Part shown: positions 36,954 through 46,598 of the stretch, piece by piece
How the letters are laid out: the number at the start of each line of letters is the position of its first letter
Numbering within the stretch: the first letter of the stretch is position 1
Source: Arenibacter hampyeongensis
GTDB lineage: Bacteria; Bacteroidota; Bacteroidia; Flavobacteriales; Flavobacteriaceae
Length of the DNA stretch: 64,000 bases
Assembly: GCF_002909255.1 (NCBI RefSeq)
Contig: NZ_PIOB01000004.1
Span: forward strand, 496,001 to 560,000
Reading direction: 5' to 3'
The notes under the pieces: generated by a model
What the model saw: only the letters and a program-made list of their open reading frames with translations
What the model was told of the DNA's origin: nothing
Database searches by the model: none
Translations under genes and position numbers: made by a program

Positions 36954-38207
36954 TTAAATTAGATACTGAAATAAATCTGGTTTATCGTTGATGTATTCTC
37001 CAAAAAAGTTGTTTTCCTTCATTCTCCTTATAAGGGGATCCAAATCCTCGGGGCTTTTTAATTCTATACCCACAACTGCTGGAGCATTTTCTTTACTCGA
37101 CTTTTTTGAGTATTCAAAATGTGTAATGTCATCGTTGGGACCAAGTATTTCCGCCACAAACTCCTTAAGGGCGCCGGGGCGTTGGGGAAAGCGTACAATA
37201 AAATAATGCTTTAATTTACCGTACAGCAATGCACGTTCCTTTATCTCGGCTGTACGGGTAATATCGTTATTGCTGCCACTCACAATGCACACCACATTTT
37301 TGCCCTTGATTGCTTCCTTAAAGTCATCCAACACCGTAATGGTAAGTGCTCCCGCCGGTTCAACTACAATGGCATCCCTGTTGTACAGATCCAAAATGGT
37401 CTGACAAACTTTACCTTCAGGAACGGTGACCATATCATAAAGGTATTCCCTGCAAATATCAAAAGTAAGGTTGCCAACCCGTTTTACAGCAGCACCATCA
37501 ATAAATTTGTCTATATGTTCCAATTCGGTATTAATTCCCCTTTCAATTGAGGTCTTCATGGATGGGGCTCCTTCCGGCTCAACGCCTATAATTTTGGTCT
37601 GGGGCGACAATGTTTTAAATACCGCACAAAGGCCCGATGCCAAACCGCCACCACCTACAGCTACAAAGACATAATCTATAGGTTTTTTTGATTGTTCCAA
37701 TATTTCCAATGCTACGGTAGCCTGTCCTTCTATTATTTTGGGATCATCAAAAGGATGTACATAGGTCTTTTTTTTATCGGCACAGAATTTCTTGGCAGCA
37801 TCTGAAGAATCGTCAAAGGTATCTCCCTCCAACACCACGGTTACCCAGTCCCCGCCAAATAGTTTTGTCTGTTCTACCTTTTGTTTAGGGGTAACGGAAG
37901 GCATATATATGGTGCCGTGTATTCCTAAATGATTACATGCGAATGCCACACCTTGTGCGTGATTCCCAGCACTGGCACATACAACACCATTGACTGTTTC
38001 ATCTTTGGTCAGGGAGCTAATTTTATTAAAGGCACCTCTAATTTTGTAGCTTCTTACCCTGTGTAAATCTTCCCTTTTCAATAGAATATTGGCATCGTAG
38101 GCCTTGGAGTATCTAATGCTCTGCATTAAAGGTGTAATATCCGCCACTTGCCTAATGGTTTCTGCAGCCATTTTAATGTCCTCCAATTTGGGAAAATATG
38201 GTTTCAT
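36954..38207 (-). CDS. ilvA: Threonine ammonia-lyase (threonine dehydratase)
   Basis: 417 residues: a PLP fold type II domain (PLP Lys in VRSYKIRGAFNKI; SAGNHAQGVAFACNHLG; glycine loop VAVGGGGLASG; late VSGSNND) and one C-terminal ACT-like regulatory domain (about 335-417, KHYFIVRFPQRPGALKEFVAEILG). This is the shorter form with one ACT-like domain; feedback inhibition by isoleucine is expected. It makes 2-oxobutyrate for isoleucine. Last gene of the ilv operon, after an intercistronic hairpin. Confidence 0.95.
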   Translation of the reverse strand: MKPYFPKLEDIKMAAETIRQVADITPLMQSIRYSKAYDANILLKREDLHRVRSYKIRGAFNKISSLTKDETVNGVVCASAGNHAQGVAFACNHLGIHGTIYMPSVTPKQKVEQTKLFGGDWVTVVLEGDTFDDSSDAAKKFCADKKKTYVHPFDDPKIIEGQATVALEILEQSKKPIDYVFVAVGGGGLASGLCAVFKTLSPQTKIIGVEPEGAPSMKTSIERGINTELEHIDKFIDGAAVKRVGNLTFDICREYLYDMVTVPEGKVCQTILDLYNRDAIVVEPAGALTITVLDDFKEAIKGKNVVCIVSGSNNDITRTAEIKERALLYGKLKHYFIVRFPQRPGALKEFVAEILGPNDDITHFEYSKKSSKENAPAVVGIELKSPEDLDPLIRRMKENNFFGEYINDKPDLFQYLI

Positions 38208-38222
38208 ATGTATATATAAACA

Positions 38223-38256
38223 AAGACCTGCCGAGTTAATTCAACTGGCAGGTCTT
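38223..38256 (-). other. Strong intercistronic hairpin between ilvC and ilvA
   Basis: AAGACCTGCC (38223-38232) pairs perfectly with GGCAGGTCTT (38247-38256), extended inside by AGTT/AACT. On the minus strand it is followed by TGTTTATATATA rather than a pure T-run, so it may be a partial terminator or a stabilising processing structure that lowers ilvA expression relative to ilvC. Confidence 0.6.
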
Positions 38257-38274
38257 CAGATTAGTATTGTCTTA

Positions 38275-39750
38275 TTATACTATAGGTTTCATAGCAGTCA
38301 TCGAGGCACGTAATCTTGCACCCACTATTTCTACCGGATGTTCGCGTAAAGCTTTATTAACAGCAATTAGTTTTGCGTTATCAACACTTAGGTGTTTTTG
38401 ATCTGCAAAATGTTTTCCAATTACGTCGGTCTCTATAGTTTTCATGAAATCGGACAACAACGGCTTACATGCGTGATCAAATAAATAGCAACCGTATTCC
38501 GCTGTATCGGATATTACCCTGTTCATTTCGAATAATTTTTTTCTAGCAATTGTGTTGGCAATCAACGGAGTTTCATGAAGTGACTCGTAGTAAGCGGATT
38601 CGGCGATAATTCCAGATTCTGTCATAGCTTCGAATGCCAATTCCACTCCAGCCCTTACCATAGCCACCATTAAAACGCCATGGTCATAAAATTCCTGTTC
38701 AGAAATTTTATCGGATCCAGCAGGAGTTTTTTCGAAAGCGGTTTCCCCTGTAGCAGCTCTCCACGTTAATAGATTTTTGTCGTCATTGGCCCAGTCCTCC
38801 ATCATAGTTTTGGAGAAATGACCACTCATGATATCGTCCATATGCTTGTGAAAAAGTGGACGCATAATATCCTTCAATTCTTCTGAAAGTTCAAAAGCCT
38901 TAATTTTTGCAGGGTTGGACAAACGATCCATCATATGGGTAATACCTCCATATTTTAAACCTTCCGTAACGGTTTCCCATCCGTACTGAATTAGCTTGGA
39001 AGCATATCCTTTATCAATTCCTTTTTCAATCATTTTATTGAAACAAAGAATGGAACCTGTTTGCAACAAACCACAAAGAATAGTCTGTTCTCCCATTAGG
39101 TCAGATTTTACTTCGGCAACAAAAGAAGATTCCAAAACACCTGCCTTATGTCCTCCAGTGGCTACGGCATAAGCTTTAGCTTGGGCCAATCCTTTATCCT
39201 GTGGGTCGTTGTTGGGGTGTACTGCGATCAATGTTGGTACACCAAAACCTCTTTTGTATTCTTCACGCACTTCAGAACCTGGGCATTTTGGCGCCACCAT
39301 AATAACCGTTAAATCTTCACGGATCTGCATTCCTTCCTCAACAATATTAAACCCATGTGAGTATGATAATGTAGCTCCTTTCTTCATTAATGGCATAATC
39401 GCAGAGACTACGCTGGTATGTTGTTTATCCGGTGTTAAATTGATAACCACATCGGCAGTTGGAATAAGTTCCTCATAGGTTCCTACCTTAAAACCATTTT
39501 CACTAGCGTTTACAAAGGATTGCCTTTTTTCTTTTATTGCTGCATCCCTAAGGGTATAAGAAATATCCAATCCGGAATCGCGCATATTAAGACCTTGGTT
39601 AAGACCCTGGGCCCCACATCCCACGATTACAATTTTTTTGCCTTTTAAGGCGGATACACCATCAGAAAATTCAGTAGATTCCATAAACCTACATTTTCCC
39701 AATTGGGTCAGTTGTTCTCTTAATGATAGTGTATTAAAGTAATTTGCCAT
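38275..39750 (-). CDS. ilvC: Ketol-acid reductoisomerase, class II
   Basis: 491 residues, the long class II (E. coli-type) form with a duplicated knotted domain. The NADPH-binding [22 protein letters not shown] and [12 protein letters not shown], and the metal/substrate-binding stretches ([20 protein letters not shown]) are present. It reduces and isomerises acetolactate or acetohydroxybutyrate in valine and isoleucine synthesis. Fourth gene of ilvDBNCA, 46 bases after ilvN. Confidence 0.97.
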   Translation of the reverse strand: MANYFNTLSLREQLTQLGKCRFMESTEFSDGVSALKGKKIVIVGCGAQGLNQGLNMRDSGLDISYTLRDAAIKEKRQSFVNASENGFKVGTYEELIPTADVVINLTPDKQHTSVVSAIMPLMKKGATLSYSHGFNIVEEGMQIREDLTVIMVAPKCPGSEVREEYKRGFGVPTLIAVHPNNDPQDKGLAQAKAYAVATGGHKAGVLESSFVAEVKSDLMGEQTILCGLLQTGSILCFNKMIEKGIDKGYASKLIQYGWETVTEGLKYGGITHMMDRLSNPAKIKAFELSEELKDIMRPLFHKHMDDIMSGHFSKTMMEDWANDDKNLLTWRAATGETAFEKTPAGSDKISEQEFYDHGVLMVAMVRAGVELAFEAMTESGIIAESAYYESLHETPLIANTIARKKLFEMNRVISDTAEYGCYLFDHACKPLLSDFMKTIETDVIGKHFADQKHLSVDNAKLIAVNKALREHPVEIVGARLRASMTAMKPIV

Positions 39751-39796
39751 TTTTTAAACTGGATTTTAAATCCCGATTAGCTTCGGGGTTGATTAT

Positions 39797-40321
39797 TTAT
39801 TGATTAAACTCTTTTAATAATGATGAAATTTTCATTTCCGATTTGGTAACTGCTATCCGCCCAGAGCGTACAAATTGCATAATGCCATAGGGTTTCAATT
39901 GTTGGTACATGTCATCGATTTCATTTCTTCTACCGGTTTTTGCCAATACAAAGAAATCCCTGGACACAGTAACAATTTGCGAATTACTCTCCTTAATGAT
40001 GTTTTGAATATTTCGTTCATCGAACAATAAGGTTGAAGCTACTTTAAATAATGCCGATTCCTGATATATGGTCTCTTCATCGGTATGGTAAAAGGCTTTA
40101 ATGACCTCAATTTGTTTTTCAACCTGTCCAACAATATTGCGAACCCAATCTTCAGTGGTATACACAACAATGGTGAATTTGGACACGTGCTCTATTTCCG
40201 ATTTTGAAACATTTAAACTTTCAATGTTTATGTGACGTTTTAAAAATATTCCAGATATTCTGTTCAGTAATCCTACGCTATTCTCGGAGTATACTGAAAT
40301 TGTAAACCATTTTTTTTCCAT
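39797..40321 (-). CDS. ilvN: Acetolactate synthase small subunit
   Basis: 174 residues with an N-terminal ACT domain (KWFTISVYSENSVGLLNRISGIFLKRHINIESLNVSKSE) and a C-terminal ALS_ss domain (about 85-165, LFKVASTLLFDE and FVLAKTGRRNEIDDMYQQLKPYGIMQFVRSGRIAV). Regulatory partner of IlvB giving valine feedback inhibition. 61 bases downstream of ilvB. Confidence 0.94.
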   Translation of the reverse strand: MEKKWFTISVYSENSVGLLNRISGIFLKRHINIESLNVSKSEIEHVSKFTIVVYTTEDWVRNIVGQVEKQIEVIKAFYHTDEETIYQESALFKVASTLLFDERNIQNIIKESNSQIVTVSRDFFVLAKTGRRNEIDDMYQQLKPYGIMQFVRSGRIAVTKSEMKISSLLKEFNQ

Positions 40322-40382
40322 CTCCTCATCCCAATCCTTTTTATAAATATAAGGTTATGGGCAATTTTAATTAATATTTATT

Positions 40383-42116
40383 TTATTTCAAACGTATATC
40401 CGATACCGATGCCCCTGAAGGAATCATTGGAAAAACATTATCTTCCTTTTCCACTTTAACTTCCAAAAAGTAGGCATCCTTGGAGGCCAACATTTTCTGA
40501 ATGGTCGACTTTAAATCCTTTCTCTCGCTTATGCGCTTGGACTCTATGTGATAACCTTCCGCAATTTTAACAAAGTCCGGATTTACCATTACCGTTGATG
40601 CGTATCTACTTTCAAAGAACAGTTCCTGCCACTGACGTACCATTCCTAGATGGTCGTTATTAAGTACTACGATCTTGACAGGAGTTTTGTTTTGAAAGAT
40701 GGTTCCCAACTCCTGAATCGTCATTTGATATCCACCATCACCAATTATCGCCACTACTTCCCTGTCCATGGCCCCCATTTTGGCTCCTATTGCCGCAGGT
40801 AAGGCAAAGCCCATTGTTCCAAGCCCACCGGAGGTAACATTACTTTTGGTCTGTTTAAATTTGGCATATCTGCATGCTATCATTTGGTGCTGACCAACAT
40901 CTGACACAATTATTGCCTTATGACCACTAGCTATATTGATTTCCTCTATAACCTCGGCCATAGTAAGTTTATCTTTGGTAGGATAAACATCATTTTTAAT
41001 AATCTGATCAAATTCTATTTTATACTTTTCCTTAAACTCATTGTGCCAGGATTCATGCTTGTTGTTCTTTATCATTGGCAATAATAAATCCAAAGTTACT
41101 TTGGAATTGCCCAAGACGGCAACATCGGCCTTCACGTTTTTGTTTATTTCTGCAGGGTCTATGTCGAAATGAATAATTTTCGCCTGTTTGGCATAGGTAT
41201 CCAAACTTCCGGTCACCCTATCGTCAAATCTCATGCCAATGGCAATAAGCACATCGCATTCATTCGTTAATAAATTTGGCCCGTAATTACCGTGCATTCC
41301 CACCATCCCCACATTTAAGGGGTGGTCTGTATCCATAGCGGAAAGTCCAAGTACGGTCCAAGCAGCAGGAATGCCAGCTTTTTCAACCAAGGCTTTAAGT
41401 TGTTCCTCGGCTTGCCCTAAAATTACGCCCTGCCCAAAAACAATAAATGGCTTTTTAGCCGCATTGATCAGCTCGGCAGCTTGCTCAATAGCTTTTGTGT
41501 CTGGTTTGGGGAAAGGATTGTAACTGCGTACCCCTTTGCAATGTTCGTATGAAAAGTCGAACTCTTCAACTTGTGCATTTTTGGTAATATCCACCAATAC
41601 TGGACCTGGTCTGCCAGATCTCGCAATATAGAATGCCTTTGCCATTACCTCAGGAATTTCTGAAGCCTTGGTCACTTGACAGTTCCATTTGGTTACAGGA
41701 GTGGAAATTCCTATGATATCAGTTTCCTGAAAAGCGTCGGACCCCAATAAATGTCTTGCTACCTGTCCGGTAATGCAGACCATTGGAGTTGAATCTATCT
41801 GGGCATCGGCAATGCCGGTAATCAGGTTGGTGGCGCCAGGACCTGAGGTGGCCACGGCTACACCTACTTTTCCAGTTACCCTGGCGTACCCTTGCGCTGC
41901 ATGGGTGGCTCCCTGTTCATGCCTTGTTAAGATATGCGTAAGTTTATGTTGAAATTTATATAATTCATCATAAAGAGGCATTATTGCCCCTCCAGGATAA
42001 CCATAAATTAAATCCACACCCTCGGCCAATAGGCAATGGATGATAGCCTCTGCACCACTAATCCTTATAGTGCTTTGCTTTGTTGACGCTGCTTTTTCCT
42101 TTTTCAATGTTTCCAT
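40383..42116 (-). CDS. ilvB: Acetolactate synthase large subunit
   Basis: 577 residues, thiamine diphosphate enzyme. Catalytic Glu in YGYPGGAIMPLYDEL ... ILTRHEQGATHAAQGYAR, FAD-binding region in the middle, and the ThDP-binding GDGGYQMTIQELGTI ... VVLNNDHLGMVRQWQ. It condenses two pyruvates, or pyruvate with 2-oxobutyrate. Second gene of the operon, 75 bases after ilvD. Confidence 0.97.
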   Translation of the reverse strand: METLKKEKAASTKQSTIRISGAEAIIHCLLAEGVDLIYGYPGGAIMPLYDELYKFQHKLTHILTRHEQGATHAAQGYARVTGKVGVAVATSGPGATNLITGIADAQIDSTPMVCITGQVARHLLGSDAFQETDIIGISTPVTKWNCQVTKASEIPEVMAKAFYIARSGRPGPVLVDITKNAQVEEFDFSYEHCKGVRSYNPFPKPDTKAIEQAAELINAAKKPFIVFGQGVILGQAEEQLKALVEKAGIPAAWTVLGLSAMDTDHPLNVGMVGMHGNYGPNLLTNECDVLIAIGMRFDDRVTGSLDTYAKQAKIIHFDIDPAEINKNVKADVAVLGNSKVTLDLLLPMIKNNKHESWHNEFKEKYKIEFDQIIKNDVYPTKDKLTMAEVIEEINIASGHKAIIVSDVGQHQMIACRYAKFKQTKSNVTSGGLGTMGFALPAAIGAKMGAMDREVVAIIGDGGYQMTIQELGTIFQNKTPVKIVVLNNDHLGMVRQWQELFFESRYASTVMVNPDFVKIAEGYHIESKRISERKDLKSTIQKMLASKDAYFLEVKVEKEDNVFPMIPSGASVSDIRLK

Positions 42117-42191
42117 AATTGTAGACCTAATCGGTTAACATACTTGGTATAAAACTCTTATTATTCCCCTTGGGCAAAATTATAAATAAAA

Positions 42192-43868
42192 TTAAATTTC
42201 GTCGGTAACACAACCCTGTGAGGCCGAGGAAACCGTTTTGGCGTATTTATATAAACTACCTTTTTTAACCTTTAAAGGTGGTTGTACCCAATTTGCCCTA
42301 CGTGTTTTAATTTCTTCTTCGGACAAGGCCACTGAAATGCTATTTTTTTCAGCATCAATGGTAATAACATCCCCATCTTTTAAAAGAGCTATAGTTCCAC
42401 CATCCTGGGCTTCAGGGCAAACATGTCCTACTACGAAACCGTGGGTCCCTCCTGAAAATCGACCATCCGTAATCAAGGCAACATCCTTACCTAGTCCGGC
42501 ACCCATTATGGCAGCCGTAGGTTTCAACATTTCTGGCATCCCTGGACCACCTTTTGGACCTTCATAGCGTATAACCACTACATCTCCCTTTTTTACCAAT
42601 CCTTTTCCAATACCGGCATTGGCCAAAAATTCATCATCAAAAACTTTGGCAGGACCACTAAAATGCAAGCCTTCCTTCCCGGTTATCTTTGCAACGGCGC
42701 CTTCTTCAGCAAGATTACCGTACAATATTCTCAAGTGTCCTGATGCCTTGATAGGAGCGTTCAATGGTTTAATTATTTCCTGTCCTTCTTTTAAACTTGG
42801 AACCCCCGCGAGATTTTCGGCAACGGTCTTTCCTGTTATGGTTAAACAATCTCCATGCAACATTCCGTTTTCAAGCATAAACTTCATCACAGCTGGAGTA
42901 CCACCTACACGATGCAGATCCTCCATTAAGTATTTACCGCTTGGTTTTAAATCCGCTAAAAATGGAGTAGTATCACTAATTCTTTGAAAATCGTCCAATG
43001 TAAATTCAACATCTGCCGCTTTCGCAATGGCCAAGAAGTGCAGGACCGCGTTGGTAGACCCCCCTAATAGTGTCAGTAAACGCACGGCATTTTCAAAAGA
43101 TTTTCTTGTAATGATGTCGCTTGGCTTGATATCATTTTCCAATAGATGTCTTAAGGCAAATCCGGCGCTAATGGCATCCTGTTTCTTTTCTTTTCCAATG
43201 GCTGGGTTTGAAGAATTAAATGGTAAGGCCATTCCCAAAGCTTCTATGGCCGAAGCCATGGTATTGGCAGTGTACATTCCACCGCAGGCTCCAGCTCCTG
43301 GGCAGGCATTTTGAATTACTCCTTTAAAATCCTCCTCGTTCATGGTTCCAGCAACCTTTTCACCCCAAGCTTCAAAGGCAGAAACGATATCCAACTTCTT
43401 ATCTTTAAAACATCCGGAGGCAATGGTGCCACCATATACCAAAACAGATGGTCTGTTAAGTCTGATCATGGCCATAAGGGCTCCAGGCATATTCTTATCA
43501 CATCCTACTACGGTAACCAAACCATCGTAGTTCATAGCTTGTACCACTGTTTCCATGGAATCTGCAATGATATCTCTGGAAGGTAATGAATATCTCATAC
43601 CGTAAGTTCCCATAGAAATGCCATCACTTACCCCGATAGTATTGAACACAAGCCCAACCAAGCCCCCTTTTTCAGTGCCCAGTTTTACCTCTTGGGCCAA
43701 ATCATTTAAGTGCATATTACAAGGGTTACCCTCATAACCTGTACTTCCTATTCCGATCAAAGGTTTTTTTAGATCCTCTTCATCCAAACCAATAGCGTAC
43801 AACATGGCCTGAGCAGCGGGTTGTGTAGGGTCCTGGGTAACGTTTTTACTAAATTTATTTAATTCCAT
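42192..43868 (-). CDS. ilvD: Dihydroxy-acid dehydratase
   Basis: 558 residues, normal length. Iron-sulfur cysteines occur in [23 protein letters not shown] and [23 protein letters not shown]; the C-terminal [23 protein letters not shown] is also family-typical. It dehydrates dihydroxy acids to 2-oxoisovalerate and 2-oxo-3-methylvalerate. First gene of ilvDBNCA; a -7-like box lies 50 bases upstream. Confidence 0.97.
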   Translation of the reverse strand: MELNKFSKNVTQDPTQPAAQAMLYAIGLDEEDLKKPLIGIGSTGYEGNPCNMHLNDLAQEVKLGTEKGGLVGLVFNTIGVSDGISMGTYGMRYSLPSRDIIADSMETVVQAMNYDGLVTVVGCDKNMPGALMAMIRLNRPSVLVYGGTIASGCFKDKKLDIVSAFEAWGEKVAGTMNEEDFKGVIQNACPGAGACGGMYTANTMASAIEALGMALPFNSSNPAIGKEKKQDAISAGFALRHLLENDIKPSDIITRKSFENAVRLLTLLGGSTNAVLHFLAIAKAADVEFTLDDFQRISDTTPFLADLKPSGKYLMEDLHRVGGTPAVMKFMLENGMLHGDCLTITGKTVAENLAGVPSLKEGQEIIKPLNAPIKASGHLRILYGNLAEEGAVAKITGKEGLHFSGPAKVFDDEFLANAGIGKGLVKKGDVVVIRYEGPKGGPGMPEMLKPTAAIMGAGLGKDVALITDGRFSGGTHGFVVGHVCPEAQDGGTIALLKDGDVITIDAEKNSISVALSEEEIKTRRANWVQPPLKVKKGSLYKYAKTVSSASQGCVTDEI

Positions 43869-43918
43869 TAATATCTATTCTTTCAATTTTAATACTAAAC
43901 TCTATATACTACGACTTT

Positions 43919-43926
43919 CAAAGATA
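43919..43926 (-). promoter_or_regulatory. Candidate -7 box for the ilv operon
   Basis: CAAAGATA on the plus strand is TATCTTTG on the minus strand, a match to TAnnTTTG. Immediately upstream on the minus strand is the hairpin at 43934-43951. No TTG at the normal -33 spacing. Confidence 0.42.
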
Positions 43927-43933
43927 TAAGTTT

Positions 43934-43951
43934 AAAAACCCTTCGGTTTTT
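43934..43951. other. Hairpin overlapping the ilvD promoter zone
   Basis: AAAAACC-CTTC-GGTTTTT, a 7-bp stem with a 4-base loop. It sits where the -33 element would be, so it is either a small terminator or a regulator-binding site. The rest of the 421-base gap 43869-44289 holds a second, stronger terminator and no gene. Confidence 0.4.
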
Positions 43952-44121
43952 AACATAAAAATTTGATTTAAATTCAATGAGAATGTTTTAATTTTAACTA
44001 ACTGATAATAAGAGGTTTAAATATGTAAACCATATCATATTCAGTAGGTTTTTATTCGCGCATAAACCCATGGTTTTTACTCGAAAAGAACACAAATCCC
44101 AATTTCATTTATTGAAAACAT

Positions 44122-44162
44122 AAAAAAAGCCTGTATCAAATATATCTGATACAGGCTTTTTA
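44122..44162. terminator. Strong bidirectional terminator after pxpC
   Basis: A 15-bp perfect stem (AAAAAGCCTGTATCA, 44124-44138, with TGATACAGGCTTTTT, 44147-44161) and an 8-base loop, flanked by A on the left and T on the right. It ends the pyroglutamate operon on the minus strand before the ilv promoter. Confidence 0.85.
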
Positions 44163-44289
44163 ATCAATAGAAATCCGTATCACCCCCTTATGGGATAATA
44201 ATGACTACATTGATTATGTTTACATTTATTTTCATTGCAGTAAAATTAGGTATTAAAATTTAGTTGACAAAGAAATAAATATACTACGC

Positions 44290-45129
44290 CTATTTTAATT
44301 TAAATTTAATGTGGTCTCCAGATCTTTTTTGGGCTAAAATGGACATTGCCATATCGGATAATTGCAAAATTCTAGGATAACCGCCGGTAGTTTGCCCGTC
44401 CTTCATCAACACAATTAATTTTCCCGAAGGGGTTAATTGTACCGTTCCGGGAAGGGTGGCCGAGGTTAACATGGAAACTTTATTTTCTTCTATTGTCTCA
44501 TTGAGCTGATATGCCATACGGTTATTTTCGTTGGCCACGGAAAATTCCCTATAGAATAATTTACCCAATTGGTTATCCGTTAAAAGTTTATATTCCGGCC
44601 CCTTGTATACCTCCAAAACGGATTTATCCAAGACGGAATCTACCTTAAGTTGGGAAATTTTAGGATTGAATAGTTTGCAAGTGGTATATGGAAGATCGCC
44701 CATTTTCTTAATGGAATCTTTTTCGGTAATTGGTTTAAAAAATGACCTGCTTCCCAATACAGCTTCAGTATTGAATCCATCCTTTATACCCAAATAAGCA
44801 CGGAATCCCTTTTCCAATTTTCCATAGTTTAAAATATCGCCACTTTTAACTTGATATACTTTATAGTTCTCCAAGGCAATATCGTTAAGTGTTACTGACA
44901 TTTCAGCACCACCCAAAACTATATAGGTATCTTCATCAAATTGCAATTGGGGCCCGGTCATGGTTATCTCCAAAACCGCACAATTCGGATCGTTTTCCAA
45001 CAAAGTATTTACCTTGGATGTAGAATAGGAATCCATTATCCCGGCCACGGGAACGCCTTTGTCCCTATAGCCAAATCTGCCAGTATCCTGCACTGTAGTG
45101 AAAAAGCCCGATTTTAATATGTTAAGCAT
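44290..45129 (-). CDS. pxpC: 5-oxoprolinase subunit PxpC (biotin-dependent carboxyltransferase-like)
   Basis: 279 residues of the KipA/AHS2 family: LNILKSGFFTTVQDTGRFGYRDKGVPVAGIMDSYS at the N-terminus, VLEITMTGPQLQFDEDTYIVLGGA, and QTTGGYPRILQLS near the end. With PxpA and PxpB it forms the ATP-dependent bacterial 5-oxoprolinase that opens 5-oxo-L-proline to glutamate. Its start overlaps pxpB by 8 bases. Confidence 0.92.
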   Translation of the reverse strand: MLNILKSGFFTTVQDTGRFGYRDKGVPVAGIMDSYSTSKVNTLLENDPNCAVLEITMTGPQLQFDEDTYIVLGGAEMSVTLNDIALENYKVYQVKSGDILNYGKLEKGFRAYLGIKDGFNTEAVLGSRSFFKPITEKDSIKKMGDLPYTTCKLFNPKISQLKVDSVLDKSVLEVYKGPEYKLLTDNQLGKLFYREFSVANENNRMAYQLNETIEENKVSMLTSATLPGTVQLTPSGKLIVLMKDGQTTGGYPRILQLSDMAMSILAQKRSGDHIKFKLK

Positions 45130-45859
45130 CCAGCACTATTTTTTCTATATTATATATCCCTACCTCAGCTTCTATTTTGTGTAGTTGGTATTCGGCCATT
45201 GAAATTGGATAAAATTGAATTTTATCACCAACAGTAACAAAACAAGGGCTTTCGTTCTTCACATTGAACATGGGCACGGGACATTTTCCAATAATATTCC
45301 ACCCACCCGGTGAATCTTGGGGGTAAATCCCGGTCTGTTTTCCAGCAAGCCCTACAGAACCTTTGGTCACCTTAGATCTAGGAGTAGATTTACGAGGAAC
45401 TTCCAATGCTTCGGGCACACCTCCCAAATACATAAATCCTGGTAAAAAGCCTATTCCGTAGACTGTGTAAATACTATTTGAATGTAGTTCAATTAAACGC
45501 TCTACCTCCAATCCCAATTGGCTGGAGATTTCCTGGAGATCTAGCCCAAATTCCAAATCATAACTTACTGGTAATCTCCAGAGATATCTGGGTGCAAGTG
45601 ATACCTTTTCTATTAAGGTATACCACTCTTTTAATTTTGGCTTGAAATAGTCGAAATCGAGAACGGTATCTTTGCAAATCAAAGTGAGTGAATTATATGC
45701 AGGAACAAATTCCCACTCCTTTTCACTTAACTGATTTTTCTTTAAATATTGGATAAACTGAAGAATCTCATCCAATATGGATTCTTCCACCTTATTGGGC
45801 CATTCCACTAATATGGCATGGACCCCAAATTGTCTGACCGATATTTTGAAATTACTCAC
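45122..45859 (-). CDS. pxpB: 5-oxoprolinase subunit PxpB
   Basis: 245 residues of the KipI/AHS1 family: SLTLICKDTVLDFDYFKPKL, IYTVYGIGFLPGFMYLGGVPEALEVPRKSTPRSKVTKGSVGLAGKQTGIYPQDSPGGWNIIG. It pairs with PxpC to form the ATP-using half of the enzyme. Overlaps pxpA by ATGA (45856-45859) and pxpC by 8 bases, so the three are translationally coupled. Confidence 0.92.
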   Translation of the reverse strand: MSNFKISVRQFGVHAILVEWPNKVEESILDEILQFIQYLKKNQLSEKEWEFVPAYNSLTLICKDTVLDFDYFKPKLKEWYTLIEKVSLAPRYLWRLPVSYDLEFGLDLQEISSQLGLEVERLIELHSNSIYTVYGIGFLPGFMYLGGVPEALEVPRKSTPRSKVTKGSVGLAGKQTGIYPQDSPGGWNIIGKCPVPMFNVKNESPCFVTVGDKIQFYPISMAEYQLHKIEAEVGIYNIEKIVLDA

Positions 45860-46593
45860 TTTTTTATTAAGATTTGGTTCTTTGGCAATTGTTGTGAAAG
45901 ATACATTAATATTTGTAATGTTGCCGGAGAATCTCCGTGAATACAGTAGGTATCTGCTTTTATTTTTGCTTCCTTTCCAGACCAGGTTAATACCGTACCC
46001 TTTCTAATCATATGAAGTATATGGTCCAAAACAGCTTTGGGCTCTTGAATCAGAGCCGCTGATTCTTTTCTGGAAACTAGTGAGAGGTCTGGATTATAAT
46101 TTCGATCGGCAAAGGCCTCGTATTTTACACTAAATCCCGAGTGTATAGCTTCCTCCTCAATTATAGAATGGTATGGGACATATAAATGCACGTCTTTTTT
46201 GTATTCTTCAATACAATTTAAAAACACCATTGCCAGCTTCCTGTCTTTTGCAATATCGTTGTACAATGCACCATGTGGTTTTATATGGTTCAACCTTATT
46301 CCTAAGGATTTCAGGACCAAACTTAAATTCCCTATTTGGACAAGGATACTTTTTTTCAAATCCTTTTCAGAAATATTGATGGTAGTTCTTCCAAAATTTT
46401 CACGATCGGGATAGGATGGATGTGCACCAACTAGGACACGGTGTTCTTTGGCCAGACGGGCAACCTGTATCATTGTCCCATTATCACCGGCATGGCCTCC
46501 ACAAGCAATATTACATGAGGAGATAAGGGGCATTATTAGGGCCTCATTACCAATGCCCTCTCCTAGGTCGCAATTAATATCGATATTGATCAT
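45856..46593 (-). CDS. pxpA: 5-oxoprolinase subunit PxpA (LamB/YcsF family)
   Basis: 245 residues, starting with the family signature DINCDLGEGIGNEALIMPLISSCNIACGGHAGD and continuing with VLVGAHPSYPDRENFGR, IRLNHIKPHGALYND and YCIHGDSPATLQI. These histidines and aspartates form the active site of the hydrolytic half. Five bases separate it from the Nramp gene upstream. Confidence 0.94.
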   Translation of the reverse strand: MINIDINCDLGEGIGNEALIMPLISSCNIACGGHAGDNGTMIQVARLAKEHRVLVGAHPSYPDRENFGRTTINISEKDLKKSILVQIGNLSLVLKSLGIRLNHIKPHGALYNDIAKDRKLAMVFLNCIEEYKKDVHLYVPYHSIIEEEAIHSGFSVKYEAFADRNYNPDLSLVSRKESAALIQEPKAVLDHILHMIRKGTVLTWSGKEAKIKADTYCIHGDSPATLQILMYLSQQLPKNQILIKK

Positions 46594-46598
46594 ACTGC

